Shown here in pieces: positions 1 to 8,704 of a stretch of 64,000 nt of DNA (positions within the stretch are counted from its first letter, which is position 1; the number at the start of each line of letters is the position of its first letter). The DNA comes from Clostridia bacterium (GTDB taxonomy: Bacteria; Bacillota; Clostridia; Oscillospirales; Acutalibacteraceae), in NCBI GenBank assembly GCA_017399535.1, contig JAFQBX010000018.1, positions 179,346 through 243,345 on the forward strand, given 5' to 3'. Below the pieces are notes generated by a model that was not told where the DNA came from, did no database searches, and saw only the letters and a list, made by a program, of their open reading frames with translations. A program made the translations under genes and the position numbers.

Positions 1-1145
1 TCAAAAAGCATCACCGTTTTATTAAACGCAAAATACAGCTTCTTTGCATTGTCGGATAAATTCTCGACCGATTTGTCGGGTTCAAATTCTTTAATTTCGT
101 CAACTTTTTTAGGTTCAGGTTGAGCCGTTTTCTTAACAGGTTTTGGCTCAACAATATTTTTCTTTTGCTTTCTTTCCTCTCGATTATCATCATCGAAAAA
201 TATAGGAGCATCACTTGTTTCGCCTTTAAGCATTTCACTGCAACCCTTAATATTTATCTTGTGAGGATAAATATGCGTGTATTCCTCTAAAACGTCGAGA
301 GGTGATGTAGTAACCTTTGCTCCGTCGCGGATAAGTCCATTAGAGCCGACATATCTTTCTGACGAAAGGTCACCCGGAATAACAAAAATGTCTCTTCCCT
401 GTTCGAGTGCGTGTTCAGCAGTTATAAGTGCGCCGCTCATTGCAGCGGCTTCAACTACGACAGTACCTAAACAAAGACCCGAAATTATGCGATTTCTAAT
501 TCGAAAATTATGCTTAAAAACAGGATAATCGGGCTGAAATTCACTTATAAGCGCGCCATTAGAGGCGATATCCATTCTGAGCGCATCATTAGTTGCGAGA
601 TAAGCGTAATTGAGTCCACAAGCAAGTACGGCGATAGTATTTCCTTTCGCCCTAAGAGCGCCTGTGTGAGCGGAGGTATCGACACCAACAGCGCCACCGC
701 TTACGATATATGCACCCGCTTTTGTAAGTCTTTCACTCAGTTCAAATGCCAAGTCACGACTGAAACGGCATGCCTTTCTGGCTCCAACGATAGCAATCGC
801 TACCTCGTTATCAATATCCGGCATATTTCCGTACACGTATAATACAGCCGGCGGATTGATTATATGCTTTAATCGCATCGGGTATAAAGGATTTTCGGGT
901 GTAATTATTTTATACCCTAATTTTTCACATTTTTCAATCGTTTTGTATGCAAAATCTAAATCATATTTTTCAATTCTAGTGATTTCAGATTTGTTAAATA
1001 ACATTGACGAAACCTTTTCATTATAGGAAGCGTTGTAGAACGCTTTTACAGAACCGAATGTGTCAAGCACCTTGAATATCTTTCGGCTGCCGTATCCGAG
1101 TACGTTCTGTAAATATATCCAGTAAATGTCGTTATTATTCCGCAT
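1..1145 (-). CDS. dprA: DNA-processing protein DprA/Smf (C-terminus cut by window edge)
   Basis: About 381 codons read without a stop from ATG at 1145 to the left edge, so the C-terminus is missing. DprA binds single-stranded DNA and loads RecA during transformation. An N-terminal helical region (about 1-70) is followed by the DprA Rossmann domain (about 90-290). Visible motifs are IVGARKA, SGGAVGVDT, the FRIRNRIISGL stretch, EAAAMSGAL and PGDLSSERYVGSN, all typical of the family. Beyond the domain lies a Lys/Glu/Pro-rich linker (about 310-355) and then what looks like the start of the C-terminal winged helix. The ATG lies one base after the stop of the methyltransferase gene, so the two are co-transcribed and may be translationally coupled. 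Function in competence is inferred from the family; no other com genes are in view. Confidence 0.93.
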   Translation of the reverse strand, partial: MRNNNDIYWIYLQNVLGYGSRKIFKVLDTFGSVKAFYNASYNEKVSSMLFNKSEITRIEKYDLDFAYKTIEKCEKLGYKIITPENPLYPMRLKHIINPPAVLYVYGNMPDIDNEVAIAIVGARKACRFSRDLAFELSERLTKAGAYIVSGGAVGVDTSAHTGALRAKGNTIAVLACGLNYAYLATNDALRMDIASNGALISEFQPDYPVFKHNFRIRNRIISGLCLGTVVVEAAAMSGALITAEHALEQGRDIFVIPGDLSSERYVGSNGLIRDGAKVTTSPLDVLEEYTHIYPHKINIKGCSEMLKGETSDAPIFFDDDNREERKQKKNIVEPKPVKKTAQPEPKKVDEIKEFEPDKSVENLSDNAKKLYFAFNKTVMLF

Positions 1146-1146
1146 A

Positions 1147-1938
1147 CTATTTCATTAGCTCCCACATTAAAATCGCGGCTGCCGAAGCGGCATTAAAAGA
1201 TTCCGCACGTCCGGTTATCGGTATTGTAACTCGTCTGTCACAAATTTCTTTTGCTCTCGGCGAAAGACCGTTACCCTCGTTACCGATAATGACTACGTCA
1301 CCGTTTTTGAACCCGATTTCGTCCAATTTTTCGGCATCCTTATCCACAACCGAGGCAAAAAGTGTAATACCTTTGCTTTGCGATAATTCGTGCAGTGAAT
1401 CAATATCGTCAAAATGAAACAGATCCAATCGAAGCATTGAACCCATTGAAACACGTTGTGCCTTTGGTCCAAACGGGTCGCAACAATTACCGATTAGAAT
1501 CATTCCGCTTACACCTAGTGCTTCGGCTGTGCGCGAAATTGCACCCAAATTTGACGGGTCGGATACATTTTCACAAGCAATATATCGTCCATCCGACAAA
1601 ATGCTATCACGTGCCGATTCGATATCGGGCATAACGCAAACGGCGATTACTCCCTGAGGAGAAACGGTATCCGATATTTTTGTGAAAACGTCATTCGTCA
1701 CCAAATACGCTTCGTCGGCTTTTTCAGTCAGGAGTGAAACGCTTTCGTCATAATGCTCATTTGCTGATTCGGTAAAAAACAATGTCTTAATTTCGATGCC
1801 GCTATTGGCTGCATCGGTGCAAAGACGTACACCTTCGAGGACAAAAAGACCGCTTTGTTTACGATGCTTTGACGATGATAAAAGCTTTACGGTTTCTTTG
1901 ATTTTTTTATTATCTTTTGCTGTAATTTTAGTAATCAA
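1147..1938 (-). CDS. TrmH/SpoU-family RNA 2'-O-ribose methyltransferase
   Basis: 263 residues, the usual size for the family. The N-terminal substrate-binding region (about 5-95) is followed by the SpoU knotted methyltransferase domain. Motif 1 is NVSDPSNLGA (about 121), motif 2 is GNEGNGLSP (about 216), and motif 3 is IPITGRAESFNAA near the C-terminus. The enzyme should transfer a methyl group from SAM to a ribose 2'-OH in rRNA or tRNA; the exact target cannot be told from sequence. The start is TTG, preceded by a strong GGGAGGGG ribosome binding site nine bases upstream. It lies behind the rplT terminator and one base ahead of dprA, so it probably depends on readthrough or a weak promoter in the 75-base gap. 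Confidence 0.9.
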   Translation of the reverse strand: MITKITAKDNKKIKETVKLLSSSKHRKQSGLFVLEGVRLCTDAANSGIEIKTLFFTESANEHYDESVSLLTEKADEAYLVTNDVFTKISDTVSPQGVIAVCVMPDIESARDSILSDGRYIACENVSDPSNLGAISRTAEALGVSGMILIGNCCDPFGPKAQRVSMGSMLRLDLFHFDDIDSLHELSQSKGITLFASVVDKDAEKLDEIGFKNGDVVIIGNEGNGLSPRAKEICDRRVTIPITGRAESFNAASAAAILMWELMK

Positions 1939-1972
1939 CGCGTCTTTCCCCTCCCAAAATTTTTGCTTATAA

Positions 1973-2010
1973 ATTGATTAAAACACGCCCGAGGTTATCG
2001 AGCGTGTTCA
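1973..2010 (-). terminator. Rho-independent terminator after rplT
   Basis: On the minus strand AACACGCTCGA pairs with TCGGGCGTGTT (one G-U pair) around a 4-6 base loop, followed by TTTTAATC. It sits directly after the rplT stop and closes the infC-rpmI-rplT unit. Confidence 0.8.
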
Positions 2011-2013
2011 AAA

Positions 2014-2373
2014 TTATTTTGCAAGAGCGTCCTTTGCAGTCTGTACAAGAGTAGCAAATCCAGCGGCATCACTTACAGCGATGTCGGCAAGCATTTTGCG
2101 GTTGATTTCAACTCCTGCTTTTTTAAGTCCGTTCATAAATGTTGAATAGTTCATACCATTCATTTTTGCTGCTGCTGAAATACGTGTGATCCAGAGACGA
2201 CGGAAATCACGCTTTTTAAGCTTACGGCCGATGTAGGCATAGTTGCCTGATTTCATAACAGCTTCTTTTGCGGTCTTGAAAAGCTTGGATTTTGCTCCAA
2301 AATAACCCTTTGCGAGTTTTAGTGTCTTCTTTCTTCTTTTGCGCGTCATCATAGCGCCTTTAATACGAGCCAT
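2014..2373 (-). CDS. rplT: 50S ribosomal protein L20
   Basis: 119 residues, the full length of bacterial L20. It begins [16 protein letters not shown] and contains the conserved [17 protein letters not shown] and [13 protein letters not shown] segments. L20 binds 23S rRNA early in large-subunit assembly and in many bacteria also represses its own operon by binding the infC leader. The gene is third in infC-rpmI-rplT, 43 bases after rpmI. The ribosome binding site is GGAGGT. The terminator at 1973-2010 ends the operon. Confidence 0.98.
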   Translation of the reverse strand: MARIKGAMMTRKRRKKTLKLAKGYFGAKSKLFKTAKEAVMKSGNYAYIGRKLKKRDFRRLWITRISAAAKMNGMNYSTFMNGLKKAGVEINRKMLADIAVSDAAGFATLVQTAKDALAK

Positions 2374-2416
2374 TTATAATACCTCCAATTTAATGTGCCT
2401 TTATTAGCACGGCTTT

Positions 2417-2614
2417 TTATTTATACGGGATCAGGCGCTTAATCTGCGCTGTGTTTGTCTTGTCAGCAGTGACCTGCTTACGAAGATTTCTCTTACGTTT
2501 TGTGGTCTTCTTGTTGAGAATGTGTGATTTGAAAGCATGAGCACGCTTTACCTTACCTTTACCGGTGAGCTTAAAACGCTTTTTTGCACCACTGTGCGTT
2601 TTGATCTTAGGCAT
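2417..2614 (-). CDS. rpmI: 50S ribosomal protein L35
   Basis: 65 residues, the standard L35 length, very basic. It begins [15 protein letters not shown] and has the conserved [17 protein letters not shown] segment. It is a component of the large ribosomal subunit. It lies between infC (36 bases upstream) and rplT, the near-universal bacterial order. An AGGAGG-type ribosome binding site precedes the ATG. Confidence 0.98.
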   Translation of the reverse strand: MPKIKTHSGAKKRFKLTGKGKVKRAHAFKSHILNKKTTKRKRNLRKQVTADKTNTAQIKRLIPYK

Positions 2615-2650
2615 TGTTTAGTCCTCCTTAATGTTTATAAGACAGTTTAA

Positions 2651-3172
2651 TTATTTCTCGACAGACTTTGGCGACAGGAACATAAGCATATTTCTGCCGT
2701 CAAGCTTGGCGGGTTTTTCGACGTTACCATACTCCGAGCAGTATTCAGCAAAACGGGTCATATTGGCTAAACCAATATTCTGATGCCCCATTTCTCTACC
2801 GCGGAAGCGAATTGAAACCTTTATCTTGTTTCCTGATTTGAGGAATTTGATAGCTTGGTTACCCTTTGTTTCAAAATCGTGTGTGTCGATATTAAGCGAA
2901 AGTCGAATTTCCTTAATTTCGATCACGTGCTGATTTTTCTTTGCTTCCTTGTCTCTCTTTGCTTGTTCAAAGCGATATTTTCCGTAGTTCATAATCTTGC
3001 ATACAGGGGGTGTTGCCTGGGGGGCAATCTTGACAAGGTCAAGGTCCTGTTCGTTTGCAAGTTTTTGAGCTTCTTTGGCACTCATGATGCCAAGCTGTGA
3101 GCCGTCATTACCGATGACTCTTACCTCTTTGTCAATGATTTGCTCATTGATTGCAAGTTCTTTACTGCTAAT
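2651..3172 (-). CDS. infC: Translation initiation factor IF-3 with ATT start
   Basis: 173 residues from the proposed ATT start at 3170-3172, matching the usual IF-3 length of about 170-180. IF-3 binds the 30S subunit and proofreads the initiator tRNA and start codon. The IF3 N-domain begins ISSKELAINEQI and includes VRVIGNDGSQLGIM. The C-domain contains the EIKEIRLSLNIDTHDFETK and KVSIRFRGREMGH segments. The open frame reaches an ATG at 3238, but that 22-codon extension runs through a terminator-like hairpin. ATT, nine bases after GGAGGTG, fits the rare-start habit of infC, which allows IF-3 to repress its own translation. Confidence 0.95.
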   Translation of the reverse strand: MSSKELAINEQIIDKEVRVIGNDGSQLGIMSAKEAQKLANEQDLDLVKIAPQATPPVCKIMNYGKYRFEQAKRDKEAKKNQHVIEIKEIRLSLNIDTHDFETKGNQAIKFLKSGNKIKVSIRFRGREMGHQNIGLANMTRFAEYCSEYGNVEKPAKLDGRNMLMFLSPKSVEK

Positions 3173-3182
3173 GGGATATAGC

Positions 3183-3333
3183 ACCTCCAAATAAAAATAA
3201 GCACGAACAAAGCTAATCTGTTCGTGCTCAATAAGCATAATATTGGCAATAATATTGCCTCAAAAAACACTATTGACCCGAACGGACGATACCGCAAAGG
3301 TGAGAACAGATTAAACCATTCTGCTTTGTTGAC
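3183..3333 (-). promoter_or_regulatory. infC leader with attenuator hairpin (L20-leader type)
   Basis: About 160 bases of leader separate the promoter from infC. Just before the ribosome binding site a perfect 10-bp stem (plus 3200-3209 with 3220-3229) is followed on the minus strand by TATTTTTATTT, giving an intrinsic terminator ahead of the start codon. Low-GC bacteria commonly use such leaders for L20-dependent premature termination. Assigning this one to L20 is inference from position. Confidence 0.72.
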
Positions 3334-3339
3334 CTACTA

Positions 3340-3368
3340 ATTGTATATCACCCAAATCGTTTTGTCAA
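3340..3368 (-). promoter_or_regulatory. Sigma-A promoter of infC-rpmI-rplT
   Basis: TTGACA at 3363-3368, a 17-base spacer, and TACAAT at 3340-3345 on the minus strand. The -35 box overlaps the stop codon of the carboxypeptidase gene. Confidence 0.85.
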
Positions 3369-4291
3369 CTGTTTTTTTGCAAATATTCAACATATTCTTC
3401 GAGGCACATATTAAGCTGATTCATTTTCCTTGCGTGGTCCTTACCTACGTAGCGGTAATGCCACGGCTCGTAAATAACGCCGGTGTATTGCTCTTTATCC
3501 TTTGCGTAACGCATTACAAAACCGTATTCCTCGGCATGTTCCTTTAACCAAACAAGCTCGGGCTTGTTTTCGTATCGCTGTTCAAGATAGTTAAAGTCAA
3601 CCGCCAATCCGAGATTATGATCACTCGTTCCCGGAATCGCAACTATTGTACTCGCCTTATTTTCTGCACCTTTTTGCGAATATCCTTGTTTGAGATAATA
3701 ATTCACCTTATTTTTGTAAAGCGACTGCTGCTTTTCATACGAGCGGTATGCCGAAACTGAAATCAGCTTGACGCCGTCCTCTTTTGCTGCTTCGATCATA
3801 GCAATAAGGTCGTCATATACCCTCTCGTCAATTTGATAATTATCATTATTCTGACAATGCTGTGAGCCGATATATTTTGTCGGAGGTGTATAATCGTTTA
3901 TTACGTTAAGCCGGTTTGCAAGTTTAAGACGCCAATCGCTCGACTGACCGACAAAATTGTAAACAGAATAGCCGTCAATAACCTCAACCGATTCGGGTTT
4001 TGACGAAGTGGCACTTTCAGTTTTTGACGATGATGAATCAACAACAATCGATGTGTTATCTGACGCTGACGATCCATCTGCCGCTGACGAATTATCAATC
4101 ACCGCTTCTGACGAGCTGTCGACGAGGAGGGTTTGCGATTCCTTGTATTCCGAACGTGTCACAGCAATAGCGCAAATTAAGAGAATAATCATAATAACAA
4201 GCGCAATACAGGTAACGACAAAATACGGCTTTTTATTAACCGAGTATTGCTGATTATATCTGCGGTCAATTTGATGATTATATCTTGACAT
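3365..4291 (-). CDS. VanY-like D-alanyl-D-alanine carboxypeptidase (peptidase M15B), membrane-anchored
   Basis: 308 residues. A basic N-terminus is followed by one membrane helix (about 25-45), then a Ser/Asp-rich linker (about 55-100), then the catalytic domain outside the membrane. Metal-binding and catalytic motifs of M15B are visible: SAYRSYEKQQ, PGTSDHNLGLAVDF (His/Asp ligands, about 224) and EPWHYRYVG (Glu/His, about 276). It should trim terminal D-Ala from peptidoglycan pentapeptides; a role in glycopeptide resistance is not implied without van regulators, and none are seen. The ATG abuts the engB stop, and its ribosome binding site (GAAGGAG) lies inside engB, so lon, engB and this gene form one operon. 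Confidence 0.9.
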   Translation of the reverse strand: MSRYNHQIDRRYNQQYSVNKKPYFVVTCIALVIMIILLICAIAVTRSEYKESQTLLVDSSSEAVIDNSSAADGSSASDNTSIVVDSSSSKTESATSSKPESVEVIDGYSVYNFVGQSSDWRLKLANRLNVINDYTPPTKYIGSQHCQNNDNYQIDERVYDDLIAMIEAAKEDGVKLISVSAYRSYEKQQSLYKNKVNYYLKQGYSQKGAENKASTIVAIPGTSDHNLGLAVDFNYLEQRYENKPELVWLKEHAEEYGFVMRYAKDKEQYTGVIYEPWHYRYVGKDHARKMNQLNMCLEEYVEYLQKNS

Positions 4292-4873
4292 TTAAATTAC
4301 TCCTTCGATAACTTTTTTAATCTCGTCAACGCCCATACCATTCATAGCCGAAAAAGGAATTACCGGTACATCTACACCCATATCGGCAAGAAGGGCACTG
4401 ATGCTCTCCTTTTGCTTTGCAAATTCGGTTTTGTTCAGCTTGTCTGCCTTTGTCATGGCGACCACAAAGTTAAATCCGTTTTCTTTTAAAAATGAAATCA
4501 TACCGATATCATCGTTTGACGGCTTATGGCGCATATCAACAAGCTGAACGACTAAACGAATATCACGCGAGCTATTAAAATAATTTTCCATCAAATCAGC
4601 AAAGCGCATCTTTTCTTTATCGGGCAGCTTTGCATATCCGTATCCGGGCAGGTCGACAAAGCGCACGTCCTCTACTCTGAAAAAGTTGACGGTGATGGTC
4701 TTTCCCGGTACGGAGCTAACCCTAACGAGTGATTTTCTGTTAAATATTTTGTTCATCAGCGAGGATTTGCCTACGTTTGACCTGCCCGAAAAGGTTATTT
4801 CGGGTAAATCTGACTTTGGTAATTGCTTTGATGTTCCGTATGATGCCTCGTAAAAAACCTTGTTATAGTTCAT
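4292..4873 (-). CDS. engB: Ribosome biogenesis GTPase EngB/YsxC
   Basis: 193 residues from ATG 4873. A GTPase acting in large-subunit assembly. The G1 motif GRSNVGKSS, G3 DLPGYGYA, G4 TKADK and G5-like PFSAMNG are all present in order. The chosen ATG overlaps the lon stop (ATGA) and has GGGAG five bases upstream; an in-frame ATG four codons earlier has no such site. The lon-engB pairing is common in Clostridia and Bacilli. Confidence 0.95.
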   Translation of the reverse strand: MNYNKVFYEASYGTSKQLPKSDLPEITFSGRSNVGKSSLMNKIFNRKSLVRVSSVPGKTITVNFFRVEDVRFVDLPGYGYAKLPDKEKMRFADLMENYFNSSRDIRLVVQLVDMRHKPSNDDIGMISFLKENGFNFVVAMTKADKLNKTEFAKQKESISALLADMGVDVPVIPFSAMNGMGVDEIKKVIEGVI

Positions 4874-7275
4874 TTTGACTCCCATACATTCTTATTATTT
4901 GTGATTGACTTATTCGCTTTCTTGGCGACAGAATGTCTCGGTTTTGAAACCGTTTTATTGGCAACGAGAGCGGTTTCGAGTACCTGTTTCATATCGTTAA
5001 CAATAACAAATTCGATATTTTCCTTTACCCTTTCGTCAACCTCGGATAAATCCGCCTTATTTTCTTCGGGAACTATTACCTTTTTAATACCCGCTCTGTA
5101 TGCCGCCATGGTCTTTTCCTTTAATCCGCCGATTGGCAACACCTTGCCGAGAAGCGAGATTTCACCCGTCATAGCCACGTCGTGACGAATGGCAATTCCC
5201 GAAAGAGCGGAAACGAGTGCCACAGCCATTGTAATACCCGCTGACGGGCCATCCTTTGGCACAGCAGCTTCGGTAGCGTGAAGATGAATATCCTTATTTT
5301 TATAGAATTTGGTATCAATTCCATAGTCGTTTGCGATACTGCGAACATAGCTGACTGCCGTCTGTGCCGATTCCTTCATAACATCGCCGAGCGAACCTGT
5401 AAGCACAATTTTACCCGTGCCGTCGAGAGCAGATGCTTCGAGCTTCATAAGCTCGCCGCCAACCGACGTCCAAGCGAGTCCATTGACCGTTCCAACCTCG
5501 TCAAAGCATTCGTAAACCGATTCGGGACGGTACTTTCTGACACCAAGCTGACGAGCAACGTTATCTGCATCAATCTTTACCGCATCGGTCTTTCCGTCGG
5601 CAATGTCAACTGCAGCCATTCGGCAAAGGGCGGCAATATTCTGCTCCAGCTTTCTGACGCCTGCTTCACGGGTATAGTAGTCAATAACCTCGTAAAGAGC
5701 GTTATTCGTAATCTTGCAATTTTTCGAATCAAGTCCGTGCTTTTTGGTTTCCTTAGGGACGAGATATTTTTTAGCAATTCTAAACTTATCCTCGCGAGTA
5801 TAGCTCGGCAATTCGATAATTTCCATTCTATCGCGAAGGGGTCCCGAAATAGCCCCCTCGTCATTAGCTGTAGTGATAAAAATTGCCTTGCTCAAATCGT
5901 ACGGCATATCGATAAAATGGTCTCTGAACGAAACGTTCTGCTCGGGATCGAGTGCTTCGAGCAAAGCCGCCGAACAATCGCCCTTATGGTCACTGCCGAT
6001 TTTATCAATTTCGTCCAAAAGAATAAGCGGATTTGAAACGCCCGTTTCTAAAAAAGCATTGATGATCCGTCCGGGCATCGAGCCGATATACGTGCGGCGA
6101 TGTCCTCTGATCTCCGACTCGTCCTTAACTCCGCCGAGAGAAATTCGAGCAAATTTACGTCCCATACACTTTGCAATCGACCTTGCAACCGATGTCTTAC
6201 CTACACCGGGAGCACCGACAAGACAGATTATCTGTCCGTTAATTTCGGGAGCAAGCTTCTTTACGGCTAAAAGTTCAATTATGCGCTTTTTAACGTCGGT
6301 CATTCCGTAATGGTCGCGTTCAAGGATTTTTCGCGATTTGTCAATATTAATATTATCCTTTGAATAAACGCCCCAAGGAAGCTCGAGGCAGGTGTCAAGA
6401 TAGCCCCTGACGACCGTCTCTTCATGAGAGCCGTGAGGCATTCTTTCAATTTTTGCTACCTCTTTTTCAAGCTTTTTCTTTACACTTTCACTAGCGTTTA
6501 AAGCGGCAATTTTCTTTCGATATTCGGCAAGTTCATCATCAGCATCGGGCGAATTCCCGAGTTCTTCGTTAAGTACCTTTAATTGCTCACGCATATAGTA
6601 CTCGCGCTGATTGTCGTCGATATTTTTCTGAACGATACCGTTGATTTCGGTTTCGTAACGTAGAATTTCAGCTTCCTTGCGCAGAATTACAATCAAATCC
6701 TGCAAACGAACAGCCGGACTCAAATTATTGAGTATGGTCTGCTTGTCCTGATATTGAAGGGGCAAATTCGACGCAATATAGTCAGCGAGATGTCCCATAT
6801 CATTGTCGAGCAGAACGTGACCGAGCACATCGGGCGGAATACGCGGTGACAGTGAAGCATACTCCTCAAATGCCTCGCGTGCATTTCTGAGAAGTGCTTC
6901 CTTTTTTAGCTCGGACGCTTTTGAATATTTTTCTATACATTCATTTACGACTACGTGAAAACACGGCACACTATCAAGCACGCAATCAACAGTAGCTCGG
7001 CAAACGCCCTCGACCATAACACGAATTGTGTCATTCGGTGTCTTTATAATCTGCTTAATTACGGCAACACAGCCAATCTTATAGACCTCGCTAAATTTTG
7101 GGTCCTCAACTGAAATATCCTTCTGCGTTGCTAAAAATATTGTTTGATTTGAATCCATCGCTTTATTGATAGCGGCAATCGACTTTTTTCTACCGACATC
7201 GAAATGAAGCAACATGCCGGGAAAAACAACCATTCCACGTAAAATCAGCATTGGCATTGAGTTAAAATTAGTCAT
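4870..7275 (-). CDS. lon: ATP-dependent protease Lon (LonA type)
   Basis: 801 residues, full length. The Lon N-domain (about 7-200) starts PMLILRGMVVFPGM. The AAA+ module (about 340-540) has Walker A GAPGVGKTS and Walker B LILLDEIDK. The C-terminal proteolytic domain has the Ser in KDGPSAGITMA (about 677) and the Lys in GGLKEKTMAAYRAG (about 720), which form the Ser-Lys dyad. It degrades misfolded and regulatory proteins in the cytoplasm. It is first of lon-engB-vanY and is read from its own sigma-A promoter, divergent from eno. No CIRCE or HrcA-like inverted repeat was seen upstream. Confidence 0.97.
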   Translation of the reverse strand: MTNFNSMPMLILRGMVVFPGMLLHFDVGRKKSIAAINKAMDSNQTIFLATQKDISVEDPKFSEVYKIGCVAVIKQIIKTPNDTIRVMVEGVCRATVDCVLDSVPCFHVVVNECIEKYSKASELKKEALLRNAREAFEEYASLSPRIPPDVLGHVLLDNDMGHLADYIASNLPLQYQDKQTILNNLSPAVRLQDLIVILRKEAEILRYETEINGIVQKNIDDNQREYYMREQLKVLNEELGNSPDADDELAEYRKKIAALNASESVKKKLEKEVAKIERMPHGSHEETVVRGYLDTCLELPWGVYSKDNINIDKSRKILERDHYGMTDVKKRIIELLAVKKLAPEINGQIICLVGAPGVGKTSVARSIAKCMGRKFARISLGGVKDESEIRGHRRTYIGSMPGRIINAFLETGVSNPLILLDEIDKIGSDHKGDCSAALLEALDPEQNVSFRDHFIDMPYDLSKAIFITTANDEGAISGPLRDRMEIIELPSYTREDKFRIAKKYLVPKETKKHGLDSKNCKITNNALYEVIDYYTREAGVRKLEQNIAALCRMAAVDIADGKTDAVKIDADNVARQLGVRKYRPESVYECFDEVGTVNGLAWTSVGGELMKLEASALDGTGKIVLTGSLGDVMKESAQTAVSYVRSIANDYGIDTKFYKNKDIHLHATEAAVPKDGPSAGITMAVALVSALSGIAIRHDVAMTGEISLLGKVLPIGGLKEKTMAAYRAGIKKVIVPEENKADLSEVDERVKENIEFVIVNDMKQVLETALVANKTVSKPRHSVAKKANKSITNNKNVWESK

Positions 7276-7304
7276 TAGATAGTCCTCTCAGGTTAATTTA
7301 GAAC

Positions 7305-7333
7305 ATTATAATACATAAATCCTATTATTTCAA
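7305..7333 (-). promoter_or_regulatory. Sigma-A promoter of lon
   Basis: TTGAAA (7328-7333), a 17-base spacer and a perfect TATAAT (7305-7310) on the minus strand, about 30 bases before the lon ATG. Confidence 0.8.
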
Positions 7334-7392
7334 CAAATTATCCAAGTATAATTTTAGATTTTATTACAGACAATACCAACGAGGTGGATAAA

Positions 7393-8658
7393 ATGAACAC
7401 AATAATTAAAAAAGTAAAGGCACGTCAGATATTCGATTCACGGTCAAATCCGACGGTTGAAGCCGAGGTCATTCTCGAAAACGATATAAGCACACTAGGT
7501 GCAGTTCCTTCAGGTGCATCGACGGGCAGCCACGAAGCCGTTGAATTAAGAGACGACGGAAATGACTATAACGGAAAAGGCGTTTTAAAAGCGGTCGAAA
7601 ATGTAAACAGCACTATCAACGGCATTTTATGCGGCAAGGATGCCGAATGTACCGCCCAAATCGACCAACTGATGATTGAAGCAGACGGGACTAAAAACAA
7701 ATCAAAATTAGGATCAAATGCCACACTTGCTGTTTCTATCGCCTGCGCAAAGGCGGCGGCAAGGGCAAATAATCAGCCACTTTATAAATTCATTGGCGGT
7801 AATGATGCCGTCACTCTCCCCGTTCCGATGATGAATATTCTCAATGGCGGCGCTCACGCAGATAATAACATTGATATTCAGGAATTTATGATAATGCCTT
7901 TTGGCGCAAAATCATTTGCCCAAGCGATGAAGATGGGCACCGAAATTTACGCATCACTTAAAAATATATTGCACAGCAAAGGGCTTTCGACAGCGGTCGG
8001 TGATGAGGGCGGATTTGCTCCTAATCTTGCCTCGGATGAACAAGCACTTGACCTGCTCACAGAAGCGATAATTTCGGCAGGATACAAGCCCGGCGAGGAT
8101 ATAAAAATCGCACTCGATGCTGCGGCAAGTGAATGGTATAAAAGCGGAGAATATATTCAGCCCAAAAGCGGCAAAAAAATGACGTCGGACGAGTTGATTT
8201 GCTACTTTGAAAAGCTGGTCGATAAGTACCCCATTTTCTCCATCGAGGACCCACTCGCCGAGGATGATTTTGACGGATTTAAAAGTATAACCGAAAAGCT
8301 CGGAAACAGAGTACAAATCGTAGGCGATGACCTTTTTGTCACCAATAGCGAACGGCTTCAAAAAGGAATCGAAACAAAGGCAGCAAACGCTATCTTAATC
8401 AAACCGAATCAGATTGGTACTATCAGCGAAACTATAAGCACGGTGAAACTAGCCAAAAACAACAATTACAACACCATTATGTCGCACAGAAGCGGCGAAA
8501 CGGAGGACAGCACGATTGCCGACCTTGCCGTTGCGCTAAACTGCGGTCAAATAAAAACAGGAGCCCCTGCCAGAAGTGACCGAGTGGCAAAATACAACCA
8601 ACTTTTAAGAATTGAAGAAGAACTTGGCAAAAGAGCAATTTACGGAATAAACAGATAA
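7393..8658 (+). CDS. eno: Enolase
   Basis: 421 residues, close to the usual 430. It converts 2-phosphoglycerate to phosphoenolpyruvate in glycolysis. The N-domain carries [15 protein letters not shown]. The barrel has [10 protein letters not shown] with the general acid Glu (about 202), Mg ligands in [10 protein letters not shown] and GDDLFVTN, the base Lys in IKPNQIGT (about 335), and [12 protein letters not shown] 7393 is chosen because GAGGTGG just upstream is the ribosome binding site; the in-frame GTG at 7384 lies inside that site. It is single and divergent from lon. A weak TATAAT at 7347-7352 may be its -10 box. Confidence 0.98.
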   Translation: MNTIIKKVKARQIFDSRSNPTVEAEVILENDISTLGAVPSGASTGSHEAVELRDDGNDYNGKGVLKAVENVNSTINGILCGKDAECTAQIDQLMIEADGTKNKSKLGSNATLAVSIACAKAAARANNQPLYKFIGGNDAVTLPVPMMNILNGGAHADNNIDIQEFMIMPFGAKSFAQAMKMGTEIYASLKNILHSKGLSTAVGDEGGFAPNLASDEQALDLLTEAIISAGYKPGEDIKIALDAAASEWYKSGEYIQPKSGKKMTSDELICYFEKLVDKYPIFSIEDPLAEDDFDGFKSITEKLGNRVQIVGDDLFVTNSERLQKGIETKAANAILIKPNQIGTISETISTVKLAKNNNYNTIMSHRSGETEDSTIADLAVALNCGQIKTGAPARSDRVAKYNQLLRIEEELGKRAIYGINR

Positions 8659-8663
8659 AATTC

Positions 8664-8704
8664 AAGCGGTTAGTGACAGAAAAAATCACTAACCGCTTCT
8701 CTAA
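8664..8704. terminator. Bidirectional terminator between eno and the transglutaminase-fold gene
   Basis: A perfect 13-bp stem (8664-8676 with 8686-8698) lies between convergent genes. The flanks are pyrimidine-rich on the plus side and T-containing on the minus side, so it may serve both. Confidence 0.75.

Noticed and set aside
3173..3238. Longer infC starting at ATG 3238
   Set aside because: The extension is the attenuator hairpin; ATT 3172 with GGAGGTG gives the normal family length.
5278..6310. Plus-strand ORFs antisense to lon (252 and 145 codons)
   Set aside because: They are shadows of a certain gene; no ribosome binding site or recognised domain.
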